This document shows, piece after piece, positions 31,851-42,753 of a DNA stretch of 64,000 bases. The number at the start of each line of letters is the position of its first letter. Position 1 is the first letter of the stretch. Position numbers and translations under genes: made by a program. Origin of the DNA: Neoarius graeffei (lineage: Eukaryota > Chordata > Actinopteri > Siluriformes > Ariidae); assembly GCF_027579695.1 (NCBI RefSeq), contig NC_083574.1:64145059-64209058 (forward strand). The letters are read 5' to 3'. Under the pieces are notes generated by a model. The model was not told where the DNA came from. It saw nothing but the letters and a program-made list of their open reading frames with translations, and did not search any database.

Positions 31851-33482
31851 CCCTGTCCATGAATCTCCAGTAGAGACACCAGCAGAATCTACGTTCCTGG
31901 TGAGAGTAGTTAAATCTAAGTCCTTTGAGATTTCTGTAATGCTAAGGATAGTGTCCACCACCTATTTTCTCTCTGCGTTTATGGACTCAGGGGCAGAAGG
32001 GAACTTCATTAACCAGGCTGTTGTACAGAGGCTCAACCTGCCAACCACTCCTCTGCACAGCCTGCTCAGCATTAAGGCCATCAACGGAGGACCTATAGGC
32101 GATGGACTCATCACCACACGCATCCAACCCATCCAGCTTCAGTTGGGAGTGTTACACAAAGAGGACATCTCCCTGTATATTACCACCATCTTCAACCATG
32201 ACATAGTCCTTGGGTACCCCTGGCTACAGCTGCGCGACCCGCTGATCTCTTGGCAAAGTAAGGAGATCTTACAATGGTCCCCCACATGTTTCAAGAGCTG
32301 TATTTCTCATCCCCAAGTCCTAGTGTCGTCCACAACCAGACTCTATAGAAAATGTGCCTGAATGTTATTGGGACCTATCTGAGGTCTTCAGCAAGGGGAA
32401 GGCCTGTGGGCTACCCCCACATCGGCCATATGACTACGCAATCGACTTGCTGTCAGGTATGTCTCCTCCACACAGATGTATCTACCCCTTGTCTCAGAAG
32501 GAACAGAGTGCCATGGAGGAGTATGTTCAGGAGGCCCTTAAGCAAGGGTATATCCACCCTTCCAAGTCTCCTGCATCAGCTGGTTTCTTTTTCATGGAGG
32601 AACGAGGGGGTGGACTTAGGCCTTGTATTGATTACAAGGTCTTAATCAGGTCATGGTAAAATATCCTTATCCTCTTCCCCTAGTCCCAGTGGCATTAGAG
32701 CAACTCAGAGCTGCATGAATCTTTTCCAAGCTAGACCTTCGCAGGACTTACAACCTGATCCGGATCCGTAAGGGTGACAAATGGAAGACAGCCTTCAGCA
32801 TGACCACGGGACACTTCAAATACTGGGTAATGCCATATAGACTTTCTTCGGCTCCCAGCATGTTCCAGTGCCTGATCAATGATGTGCTACGTGACATGCT
32901 GAGGAAATATGCCACTGCCTACATTGATGACATTTTGATTTACTCTGCTGATATCACAAGCCACTTGGTACACATCAGAACCATTCTCCAGCATCTATTG
33001 GAGAACCACCTGTATGTAAAAGCAGAGAAGTGTGAATTTCATCAGAACAAGATCTCGTTCCTCAGCTATGTCATTAATGCTGAAGGTGTAAGCATGGATT
33101 CATCCAAGGTGTTAACCATCATGTCCTGGCCTGTCCCCAAATCTATTAAGGAGCTTCAAAGGTTATTGGGCTTCACCAACTTCTACTGCTGGTTCATCCG
33201 AGGTTTCAGTTCTCTGGCAGTACCTCTGACAGTTTTACTGAAGAAGGGCCCCAAGCACCTAGGCTGGAACTCGGCAGCAGAGGAAGTCTTCAGTAAGCTC
33301 AAGTTAGCCTTCACCTCAGCCCCAATACTCCAACATCCCGATCCCACCAAGCCATTCGTCATAGAAGTGGATGCATCGGACATGGGCGTAGGGGCCATCC
33401 TCTCCCAATGCCTGGGGGAGAAACGGAAGTTGCATCCAGTGGCTTTGTTTTTGAAGAAATTGTCATCAACTGAGAGGAATTA
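31851..33482 (+). pseudogene. Chromovirus protease and reverse transcriptase
   Basis: The protease has the active site AFMDSGAEGNFI and IVLGYPWL (31900-32361). RT begins near 32354 in another frame with [20 protein letters not shown] and CIDYK. It is frameshifted near 32640-32800, then open at 32800-33567 with HFKYWVMPYRLSSAPSMFQ and the catalytic AYIDDILIYS, and LGFTNFYCWFIRGFS. RNase H starts with FVIEVDASDMGVGAILSQ and is cut after ERNY at 33482, where the 5.8-kb segment begins. The matching rest is at 39316. Confidence 0.9.
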
Positions 33483-33654
33483 CCGTCGGGGGCAGGCCAA
33501 TGTGCCCGCATTGATGCGGCAAGCACGCGGTATCGACGCGGTACGTACCGCATCTGTTTTGAACTGAGCTGCAATGTACCCAAACGACCACCAGGTAGCA
33601 CTTGGGAGTACTTGCCCCAGATAGCAAAATCCTCCGGCCCCCCTCTACTCACGG

Positions 33655-33737
33655 GGTAGCCTATTTGCATATGAATAGCAGCGAAACTGCTGCATCAATG
33701 GGTAGCCTATTTGCATATGAATAGCAGCGAAACCGCG
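33655..33737 (+). repeat. Tandem duplication with GGTAGCCTATTTGCATATGA
   Basis: Two nearly identical units of about 35 bases (GGTAGCCTATTTGCATATGA onward to AGCAGCGAAAC) lie at 33655-33692 and 33701-33737. Each contains the octamer-like ATTTGCAT. Confidence 0.9.
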
Positions 33738-34197
33738 CATGGTCCAAGAATTGCCTGGCTTGCCTCGAATTTCCTCACTCAGTATTGGATGAAAACACTA
33801 CTTTTAAACCAAAGAAATCACTCATGATTGGTTGGCAGATGCCACTAGGCCTAGGCTATTGGTTACCCTGGGTCATCATAACCACAACCTATATATATAT
33901 ATATATATATACGGTATATATATCTGTTGTGGTTATGATTAGCTATGATGCTGTATATTCATGTCATTGTTATCCTATCAATGACACACATTTATTGAGG
34001 AAGGAAAATTTGCAAGGAACGTTGTATCAAACAAGAGCTTTATTTTCAAAATCAGAGTAAGTACAAGACGTTAAAAAATAAACAAAATGGCAGCATTCAG
34101 TCAAAGACAAACAGTAGTTGCCTATACATTCTCTAGTGCAAGAGAGATGTGCAGGATACAAAACTAAACAAAAGCAAATAAGCACCATATTTTAGTC

Positions 34198-36226
34198 CTA
34201 CAGCTCCATGAAGTGCATGCTTGCGGTCTCTGAGCTGTGGGGAGCAGGCGGCATCGGACCGACATGCAGTCGTCTGTGGTGGGTTGCCCTGTACTTTGGA
34301 TCTGCCTCAAGCCTTGATTGCAGCATACCGGTAGCACATATGGCCCTTTTCCACTACCCTTTTTCAGCTCACTTCAGCTCGCTTCAGCTCACTTCAGCCC
34401 GACACGGCTCGCGTTTCGACTACCTTAAAACAGCACGACTCAGCTCGCTTCAGCCCTGCTTAGCCCCCAAAACTCGCACGGTTTTGGAGTGGGGCTGAAG
34501 CGAGCCAAACCGAGCTGAGTGAGGCTGGGGGCGTGAGCAGACACTCCCCTGTGCACTGATTGGTAAGGAGGAGTGTCCTCACATGCCCCGCGAGCACGCT
34601 GAGATCTGTAAACCCGGAAGAAGGAGAATTACGAATTACGAGAATTTCTGAAGCCTTATGCGCCTCGTCTCATCTATACGCTCTTGCCAGTATCTGTTGG
34701 CGTTGTCGGTGACAACAAGCCACAGCACCAAGACCAGCAACACTAACGACACCATGTCCTCCATGTTTATTGTTTACTATCCGGGCTGTGAGACTACCGC
34801 TTAAAAGATCACTGATGTCACTGTTTGCGCCGCTTAACGACATCACGTGACGTCCACTCACTTTCGCTAACTCCACCCAATGTGTCCACCCACTTCCAGC
34901 CAGCACGGTTCAGCACGGTTGTAGTCGAAATGCAACTCCAACAGCCCCGCTCAGCTCGACTCAGCCCAACTCAGCACGGCATGGCTCAGCCGCGTTTGTA
35001 GTGGAAAAGCGGCAATAGTTCGCTGAGCTCCGGGTTACGGGACGGCGGAGGCTTAACGATCCACCCAGACACCCCATCCACCACCCCATTTTCCTCATCC
35101 GACATCAGGTCTATGGTAGCACACTGCCATACATCCATCTCGTCCATAGCAAGGACACCTCGTCTCGCGTCAAACAGCTGTAAAAACGATCGATAAAGAG
35201 AATAAGTACTGAGCAATGCACTGCGTATGGACACAACACATGAAAAACACTGAAAAAAAAAGTCACATTGACCAAAACTGAAAAATCTTACCCTCTTTCT
35301 TCTGGAGCGACTACGAGCCGGCTACTTCATTGCTTCCACCTGCAACGAAAGATCAGGCTGCTGGTATCTGTAGCTCCTGCATAAGGTTTCGTAATACGTC
35401 TTGCAGGCAGCTAGAAAAACAAATGAGAGTACGATTAACAACGTAGCAGTAGGCTAAGCTTAATAAGGGAAAGGAAGAAGGGAAGTGTAGACAGCAGAGA
35501 AAGGACAGTATAGGCTACCATAATATTTAGTGAAATAGTTGTTACTTACACACAATGTTGTCTTTGTCAGCATCATGAAGATTTGGATTTGTCGACAAAG
35601 CCCGCACTAAATAGCTTGTCACGGCTTCGTTATGAGGCAAAGTTAGTCTGTGAAAACAAGATGGCTACAGTTAGGATCAGGCTAGGATCTGCATCTATTA
35701 ACGTATCTCATACAGAATGAAAGCATATTCTTTAAATCTTACCCTTGCGCCGGCTCGTATCGCCTAGTGTTTGTCTCCGAGTTGTGAAGATGGCGTACTG
35801 TTTCCTATGAAAAGAACAAAACAACGTTTTTAAGTCACTTGTCCCTCATAGCTAGCTACTGGCTACTTTTAGCTTGGGCTAGCTGCTATGCTTACTTTTA
35901 GGCTATTTAGCTTAGCTAGCAGACACCGGACAAATTCTTACCGCAATCATGGGACTCTGCACCCGTCTTTTCTTCCTGGAGTTTGCGTTTTCCCCAAAGT
36001 TACATCCCTCCAAAGCAGTCAATCTGTCTTCCACGGTGTTGAATCTGTCGTCCATAGAGTTGAATCTGTCGGTTACGAATGTAGTCAGCTCTGCAATCTG
36101 ACGAGACAACCCACTGAGAGCAGACAGCAGTTTTCTCTCATCGATCTGCGGACTTCCCGACACAGGTCCATCGCGTCCAGACACAGGAGTCGACGGAGAG
36201 TAGAACGCGAGGCGCCGTCCAGCCAT
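34198..36226 (-). pseudogene. Five-exon gene of unknown function, broken by a stop and a MITE
   Basis: The exons (minus strand) are 36226-35942, 35804-35743, 35647-35550, 35410-35292 and 35177-34198. Each boundary has a GTAAG or close donor and a pyrimidine-rich AG acceptor, and phases agree throughout. The frame spans 288 codons. Exon 1 encodes a Ser/Pro-rich start and a coiled-coil stretch (ELTTFVTDRFNSMDDRFNTV), then the basic SRKKRR. Exon 4 ends in a basic SRRKR. Exon 5 has MDLMSDEEN-like acidic text and GWIVKPPPSRNPELSEL, then ADPKYRATHHRRLHVG. Breaks are TAG at 35322-35324 and a 674-bp MITE in exon 5 (34341-35014). A TATA-like CAGTATAAAC lies about 90 bases upstream. It recalls uncharacterised fish proteins (C14orf93-like from memory, unsure). 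Confidence 0.75.
34341..35014. mobile_element. 674-bp Harbinger-like MITE in the last exon
   Basis: The ends are TGGCCCTTTTCCACTAC and the complement of TGCCGCTTTTCCACTAC. The 3-bp duplication ATA is at 34338-34340 and 35015-35017. Removing it with one ATA restores an uninterrupted exon reading frame to a stop at 34198, which confirms the borders. Both ends are packed with CAGCTC/CTTCAGC units. There is no coding capacity. Confidence 0.92.
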
Positions 36227-36279
36227 TGAAGATCACCAAGCAGCAAAAATCCCAGAAACCAAGAGAAAGTTCCGGAGCA

Positions 36280-36635
36280 CATGAAAACTATGGTACCTGG
36301 TAAGCTACGGTACACCTGTTTATACTGTATGAGCCATGCCCATGACCGCCTGGTCCTGGTCCAATCACATGCGAGGCTATTGTTATACGGTACATGCTCG
36401 CATGTTTGTGATATAAACCATTTTGGATATTTTTGAATATAGAAGTATGAAGTTCCTGCTTACTGACTGAATTAAATAATTCAATTATAAGTAATTTCAA
36501 GATTCCCCTGAAATAAACACAGAGGCCACAGATTAGGCTTCTTTTAACAGCAGTTTGAGATGCATATGATTTTTTTAAACTATACTTTCACAATCTTTTC
36601 ATACTCAAATGGTCATGTTAACGATGGCCTATTCA
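36280..36635. other. Upstream region of the five-exon gene
   Basis: It contains a TATA-like element on the minus strand near 36318-36327 and repeated GGTAC motifs (36292-36392). Otherwise nothing was recognised. The first unit of a tandem duplication starts at about 36601. Confidence 0.4.
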
Positions 36636-37220
36636 CAGTGTTCAAACTATGCCGATATTTTCGGGGGGTCCCTTTTTTTCCCTTTGGGGGGGGGGGGTGC
36701 TTGTGCTTGCGCTTGTCTCAGAGTGCGGCTCTCCAAACACATGAGAAGCCTATCTTACGCACATATCACGCGGACTCCACACCTCCACACACGCATCGCG
36801 TCTGAAGTCATAACTCATCAGGGGAAATCATGTCCGCATTGGCATGTTCAAAAAACAACCTCGCATCAACAATGATATCAACGGGAACATTACCAATGGT
36901 AACAATGGGAAAATTCTGGGGACACAAACTAGTAGAAAGGAAGTGTGTTGGCACTGTTGGCACACTTCCTTTCTACTAGTTTGTGTCCCCAACCTGGCAG
37001 CAGCAGTCGTTGTCATATCGGTTTATTTTATCTTTGATGTGAACACAACACTTCGGATATGCAAATGCTTCCCGTTACACACGATTGCTATGTCAATAAA
37101 CATCATTTTGCCAATATTTTAGAGACCCCCCCAACATTTCCCAAATCATGTTTTCAAAGGATCTCATGTCTGTTTCAGGGGATCTCGGATCCCCCGAGTA
37201 CCCCCGTAGTTCGAACGGTG
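36636..37220. mobile_element. Non-autonomous hAT element, 585 bp
   Basis: An 8-bp target duplication CCTATTCA lies at 36628-36635 and 37221-37228. The ends are CAGTGTTCAAACTATG and the complement of CACCGTTCGAACTACG, an imperfect inverted repeat beginning CA as in hAT. The intact second tandem unit gives the pre-insertion sequence. The interior holds a G run near 36685 and a perfect hairpin at 36918-36990. There is no transposase. Confidence 0.85.
36918..36990. repeat. Perfect 30-bp inverted repeat with 13-base loop
   Basis: Arms 36918-36947 and 36961-36990 are exact complements (GGGGACACAAACTAGTAGAA and onward). The loop is TTGGCACTGTTGG. It lies within the hAT element. Confidence 0.97.
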
Positions 37221-37434
37221 CCTATTCACTCTGCCATGGACATATTCATGCACTGACTGTGGTCATTTGACTGGTCTCATACTAAAATGGCCATGCTAAT
37301 GATGGCCTATTCACTCTGACATGGACATATTCATGCACTGAGTATGGTCGTTTGAGGTGTCGAATGTGGGCATTTGCATGCATTGTAATTTATTGCATGG
37401 ATATGAATTTAAATGTGTGTTTTACATTTGCATA

Positions 37435-37797
37435 GGATGAGTATGTGACTGAAGAGGGGGAAAGCCTTGCTGAGGAGCAGAGTGAAGCCTGTCCAGACAT
37501 ACAAGATGGAGAGGGGCATGGAAGTGATCAGTCCAGAAGTGAAAAACCAGAAGACTTGATGAAATTTCTGGCCATGATGCTTTTGTCATGGCAATCAGCC
37601 TTCAAGATTTCTGATAACGCCATCACATCGCTTCTTCTGTGCATCAAACAGTTTGTGTGGATACTTGGAAATGTTCTCTGTGTTAATTCCCTCACTGCCT
37701 TTTCCATCAATATTCCAGCAATATACAGGTTTTGTACTGTTGCTATTATTGATAGACATATACCCTTGGCTGCTACTTTCACAGTACACTGTTGAAA
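37435..37797 (+). other. Candidate exon of unknown protein
   Basis: After an acceptor-like TTTACATTTGCATAG (ending 37434) a 121-codon frame is open. It has an acidic start (DEYVTEEGESLAEEQ) and then LLSWQSAFKISDNAITSLL, which recalls N-terminal parts of large uncharacterised fish transposase-like proteins. No partner exon was found. It lies in the 5.8-kb insertion, on the strand opposite to the five-exon gene. Confidence 0.35.
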
Positions 37798-37899
37798 CAC
37801 ATTATTGTTGCATTCATGTCTTTGTTATTTTTAGTACTAGTAAACGTTTTTCATCTCACTGTGTACTATGTATGGCTTAAATGACAATAAACCTTCTTG

Positions 37900-39315
37900 A
37901 CTTGACTTGTGTGCAGCAACTCAGTTTTAAAAAGCTTACAATTCTACAATTCTTACAATTAAGTTAATACCTTTTAGTAAAATGTTACCTGGGAACTCCC
38001 CCTGCTATCCTGATTTGCATTTGTATAGCCTTCCCTAGGCTTAGGGGAAGGGGGGTCATGGGGGACAACTGCCAAAGCAAGTTACACGTCCATTTCCGAC
38101 AATTCACGGCAGTTTTCAGTGTTGCCTGCAAATTGCTGTAAATTGTCATAAACCTGAAATTCCACAGAAATCTACAGTCCCGTTTGCTCCCGTAAATCCC
38201 ACTTTTCATGCAGTGTCATTTCTGCCGCGCATTAAGCTGGAATGCTGAGAAATTAAATGAAACGTCACTGCATGATAACTAGGCTATGTGTTTAAATTCC
38301 ACTTGTGCAAAAATGCTCAGCCTTCGTCCCAACAGTTTAGTAGCCTATCTTAACTTTTGTCATTAGATGCGTAAAATAGCGTAAACTATAAACCAAGTTT
38401 CACTAGTTCGCCCTTGAGTGCTTGGTGTACAGTAAGCATGTTTGGCATGTCAGCTGGTCTCGGTACCTGGATGCTTTCAGCGGAGATCATACAGGATGAA
38501 ATCCGCTTCACACACCCCCTATAGAGGAATTGCAGCTGGGTGCTCTAGTGAAATGGAGGAGAAGGGGGAGGTGGTGGGACAATTCGAGAAGCCTTCGCGC
38601 ATGACAGGTGAAAGGAGCAGGAGGGATTAAATCTCCGGGAAGGCGGGAGCAGGTAATGACAGCTGTCAATCACTCCGCAGGCTTCCTCCCGAACTACGTT
38701 TATACAAACAACATTTATTTTAAATACCGAAATCACGCACAGCCACTTCACCTCTCTAACTTAAATCCTGGAAGTGTGCTAGAGAATACTGTGCAGTTTA
38801 ATGATCTCGTTATCAGCTGAATCGGCATGCGCTAGAATATTAATGTTATAAATTAAGTTGGGATATTTATTAATAACTAACATAACCAGACGAACTGTCT
38901 TCACCTACAAAACAACAGCAGTGTCTGTACAAAAAATTAAGTGACGGGGCATGCCAAACAAACTGTGCAATTGCAATTTTTTTTTTTAACAGCTGCATGG
39001 AGGAAAGGAGGTGAGAGGAGAAATTGGCGCATCTGCTCAAGTTTGTGGCGTGCAATTATCAACTCGTATGCGTTCAATTGTCTCTGTTATTAGTTAGCAA
39101 TAGAGGTAATTTGCTATCACCAAATCGCCGATTATCAACGAAAGGAGAGGGAGAGATGGCGGGCGCACATGTTTTGGCGGCCACTGACAAAGCCTACTTC
39201 AGTGTTATGCTGCCCCCATGACTGCAAGTTGTAACTGCACCCTTACCGCAGCTTACCGCGAGGGCCCCTACCGTTCTGCGGCAGACAGGCGAGCATTCTG
39301 AGTATGTCACTACCG
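37900..39315. other. Right part of the 5.8-kb insertion, unassigned
   Basis: No gene recognised. The last 80 bases before 39315 contain three TTACCGC/CTACCG motifs that mirror GCGGTA motifs near the left end. Confidence 0.4.
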
Positions 39316-39725
39316 TATGATGTGGGAAACAGAGAATTGCTCGCCATTAAGCTAGCCCTTGAGGTGTGGAGATATTGGCTAGTGGGAGCTAATCACCCTT
39401 TCGTCATCCTCACTGACCATAAGAACTTGGAATATCTCCAAAAAGCCAAATGATTAAAACCAGATGGGCCCTATTCTTGACACGGTTCAATTTCAGTATT
39501 TCATTCTGCCCAGGTTCCAAGAACACTAAGGCAGACACCCTATCCAGAACGTTCAGCCCTTCACATCACAATTCATCCGCTCAGCCTGTCCTTCCTCCAC
39601 AGTGCTTCGTATGGTCTATTACCTGGGAACTGGACATGGAAATAAAGAATTCACAGCTTAAGTCCCATCCTATCCATCTCCCACCAGGCCTTCTGTATGT
39701 ACCCAAGCATCTTTGTAGCTGACTC
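39316..39725 (+). pseudogene. Chromovirus RNase H, second part
   Basis: This resumes after the insertion with [20 protein letters not shown], then [13 protein letters not shown] and a stop or frameshift, then RWALFLTRFNFSISFCPGSK. It is the C-terminal half of gypsy RNase H, colinear with the part ending at 33482. Confidence 0.9.
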
Positions 39726-39785
39726 ATCACCTGGGCACACTCATCTCCAGCCACAGGACACCCAGGCAGTCAACGCACAGACCAA

Positions 39786-40958
39786 ATGCTAAGAACCAAG
39801 TATTGGTGGGAAAACACGCTCACGGAGATAAACCAGTTCATTGCTTCATGTTCGGAATGTGCTCAAGCAAAGGTCCCTAGGCACACACCCCCCACTGGCA
39901 AGTTATACCCCCTCCTGGTTCCTCAAAGGCCCTGGTCACACTTAGCTATAGACTTCATCACAGATTTACCTCCCTCTCAAGGCAATACCACCATCATGGT
40001 GACCATTGACCGATTCTCCAAGGCTCTCAAGCTCATCCCCTTGCCAAGCATTCCCACATCTGCTCAAACCATGGAATTGCTGTTTCAACAAGTCTTTAGG
40101 TACTATGGCATCCCTGAGGACATAGTAAGTGACCAGGGTCCCCAGTTCATCTCACGCTTCTGGTCTAACTTCATGGAAAGATTGGGAGTATCAGTAAGTT
40201 TCACCTCCAGTTATCATCCCCAGTCAAATGCCCAAGTAGAAAGAGCAAATCAGGAGATTAGTTGCTTCCTGAGTATCAACTGCATGCATAACCAGGGGGA
40301 CTGGGCTTGCTTTCTCCCTTGGGCCAAGTATGCACAGAACTTGCTAAAACACTCCAGCTACCCAGTTAACACCTTTCCAGTGCATACTCAGCTACCAGCC
40401 ACCCTGTTCCCTTGGGACGACACACCCTGTCAAGTGCAAGCAATCAACGACTGGTTTTCATGCAGCCAAACCATCTGGGAAGAGGTTCACCAGTGCCTTG
40501 AATCAGTGTGTGCAAAGTACAAGTAATATGCAGACAAGCATAGAGGTGAGACTCTGAATTTTTCCCCGGGTGACCAAGTATGGGTGGCCACAAAAAACCT
40601 GAGAGCACTCAACACATGCAGAAAGCTACAACTACACTACATTGGGCTATTCAAAGTGCTACGCCATATCAATGACGTATTGTACTGCCTGGAATTACCC
40701 CCTCACAGCCGAGTATCTCCAATCTTCCACGTATCCCAACTAAAGCCTGCTATTCTGGGGCCTCTTGCCAGCAACACACCAGCCCAGGAGCACATGACTC
40801 TTGATCTAGAGGGAGAACCCATCTATCAGGTTAACAAAATCCTTGACTCAAGGCGAAGAGAAGGACAAATCGAGTACCAGATCGATTGGGAGGGATATGG
40901 ACTGGAGGAACAAAGTTGGGTCAAGAACAAAGACATTCTGGCCCCCCTGTTAAAGTAG
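39786..40958 (+). pseudogene. Chromovirus integrase with chromodomain
   Basis: The zinc-binding half is visible (SCSECAQAK). The DDE core reads LAIDFITDLPPSQGN, VSDQGPQFISRFW and YHPQSNAQVERANQE. It is open for 246 codons to a TAA at 40524-40526. The next frame (40584-40958) has the GPY/F-like region (LHYIGLFKVLRHINDVLY, VSPIFHVSQLKP) and a C-terminal chromodomain (IYQVNKILDSRRREGQIEYQ, WEGYGLEEQSW). Chromodomains direct integration to particular histone marks. This places the element in the chromovirus branch, distinct from the Gmr1-like elements here. Confidence 0.93.
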
Positions 40959-41047
40959 GAATTCCATGCCCAACAAACCAGCACCCAGAGGTAGGGGTTG
41001 TCCAAGAAAGAATGTAGCTCCCAGAGGCAGCTCCTCAAGGGGAGTTC

Positions 41048-42504
41048 TGTCAGTAAACCCACTGAGGAGACTACAAACATGGACACCCGGAACTACAATT
41101 CCCAAGACACACAGCGCCCTCTATCTCTGGCTTACTGAATCTCAGCTGTTTTCCATTTCCTCAATCACCGGTCTCCCTACTTAAAGGCCCGGTCCCACTG
41201 CACTTACGGATGCAAAGAGGATGTAAAACGTAAAAAAATCTTTGCCATCCGTTGGAAAACGCTATGCATCCGTTGTGTACTCATTGCATACGTGCTTCAT
41301 ACGCTCTATCCATCAAGCATCCGTCCACTGTGATTTCATCCGTGCAAAAAGTTTTGAGCTGCACAAAACTTTTAGAACGGATGAACTTTCCGCCGTGTAC
41401 GATGTAAATCCTCGACATATACGAGCAGCAAACGTTCTATGTCCGTTATCATCCGTTAAACGTCTGCTGTATCCTCTCTGCATCCTCTGGGCATCCTCGC
41501 AACTCACATCCGCTGCAGCTGAAAATGGAAAGAGGGAGGAAAGATAAGGTACATGAAACGTCTATTCATCGTTAGTAGCACAGAAATAGAAAGGATGTAA
41601 GCGTATGCATCTCGAATATAAAGTATTCAAAACGGACAAAGCGTTTATATCTGCGATGTATCTCGTATATTTAGGATGTCTGGAGTATGTCTAGAGTATG
41701 TAGAAGGACACCTAGCGGACAATCAATATTTTGTATAAAAAGGGGGAGAAAATCATCTAGTAGTAGAGATGTATCGATGTAGCCGCCAGCACGTCTTTCC
41801 GCTTTATGCTGACGGCGTGCGTGCTGCATCCCTTTATTTCCGCGGAGCAGACGCAATTCATACCCCCCGCATGCGCAGTGAACGGTCTGCATCCGATATA
41901 CATCCGCGCAACATCCCCTTTGTTTCCGTTAGGCGTACGTGATGCATTCCCTTCATCTGCTATGCATCCGCTCTTTCTGCTAGGCGTCCGCTTCTCAGTT
42001 ATCACCGGTAACCCCTTTGGAGCTGTCATCCACTTCCATCCGCTTTCATCCGCTAGGCTTCCTATGAACATGCGTTTAACATCCCCGCTATATACTACCC
42101 ACGTCCGTTCTTTTCCGTTCTGTTTTCGCAAATTTTCGCCAATTTTGTCCATTTCTGGAGCGGATGAAAACGGATAGAGCCACCCCCGAAATTTTGCTCG
42201 TCCGCTGTGTCCTTTTTGCATACGTTTTGTGTCCATCGGCCAGTGGGACCGGGCCTTAAGCTCCCCAAACACTCACTTCCCTGCAAAGTATTGTCCTGCT
42301 AATCCAGTACATACCAAGCCTTGTATCTTTCCTGATTGTTTCCAGGTTTCACTCTTTGCCTTTCCTCATCTAAGTGGTTCGCCGATCGCCCAACCCATGC
42401 TTGCCTTCTCGACTCTGATTTCTGACTATCAATTTGGCTTTGTTGACAGTCTGTGCTCAGCCTTCCTCTGTGCATATCTACTATAGAGTGCCTGCACTCT
42501 AACA
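41048..42504 (+). mobile_element. 3' LTR of the chromovirus, split by a DNA element
   Basis: It starts TGTCAGTAAACCC and ends CTCTAACA, colinear with 30599-31008. The split is at TTAA, where the 5' LTR reads CTACTTAAACTCC. The insert is 41185-42256. Confidence 0.95.
41185..42256. mobile_element. 1,072-bp Harbinger-like element built of CATCCG repeats
   Basis: The ends are AGGCCCGGTCCCACTG and its exact complement, with a 3-bp duplication TAA (41182-41184 and 42257-42259). The uninterrupted 5' LTR shows the empty site. The interior carries at least a dozen dispersed ATCCG/CGGAT motifs, often as GCATCCG or TCATCCGT, on both strands. Open frames across it are low-complexity by-products. No transposase was recognised. 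Confidence 0.9.
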
Positions 42505-42753
42505 AGTGAGAAAGGTTTGTATATCTCTGTCCTAAATAAATACCTGAAATAAATTAACTTTTTGACTGTAGCATATTTGTTAGGGTGATTTCATGTTTTA
42601 TTGTATTTCATGAAATTTATCTCTTTCTGGCTATTCAATGAAAGAATTTTTAAAACACTGAAAATAAAAATGTTTTATGGTAATCTACTTGATGTCAGGA
42701 TATGGCAGTGGTATTGTTGGCATGAATTATTATTACTTAAATACTATATTTTT

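Larger units (their letters stand above)
36601..37375 (+). repeat. 80-bp tandem duplication, first unit split by a hAT element
   Basis: Two units share ATGATGGCCTATTCACTCTG and CATGGACATATTCATGCACT. Unit 2 is intact at about 37281-37360. Unit 1 is split at CCTATTCA by the 585-bp element 36636-37220. Confidence 0.85.
33483..39315. mobile_element. 5.8-kb insertion carrying a spliced gene; unclassified
   Basis: The chromovirus RNase H reading is cut after the coding for ERNY and resumes at 39316 with [14 protein letters not shown] (39318 onward). The intervening 5,833 bases are therefore an insertion. Both junctions show TA, or in a longer view TACCGT (33481-33486 and 39311-39316). The ends match poorly as inverted repeats (TACCGTCGGG against complement TACGGTAGTG). 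Several GCGGTA/TACCGC motifs cluster near both ends (33530-33552; 39242-39290). Inside lie a five-exon gene, a MITE, a hAT element and tandem repeats. It could be a large DNA transposon that carries or captured a gene. Confidence 0.6.
30599..42504 (+). mobile_element. Chromovirus (Ty3/gypsy) with two large internal insertions
   Basis: This LTR retrotransposon is delimited by LTRs starting TGTCAGTAAACC and ending CTCTAACA, with near target duplications AGTGT (30594-30598) and AGTGA (42505-42509). The order is gag, protease, RT, RNase H, integrase, chromodomain, which is normal for gypsy. A 5.8-kb segment (33483-39315) splits RNase H, and a 1.07-kb element (41185-42256) splits the 3' LTR. Without these the element is about 5.0 kb. 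Several stops and frameshifts make it inactive. Confidence 0.93.

Noticed and set aside
37985..38209. Minus-strand frame of 74 codons in the 5.8-kb insertion
   Set aside because: No recognised motif and no splice partners in phase with the five-exon gene.
41242..42286. Several overlapping open frames over 60-170 codons
   Set aside because: They arise from CATCCG-rich low-complexity DNA of a non-autonomous element and differ in every frame.
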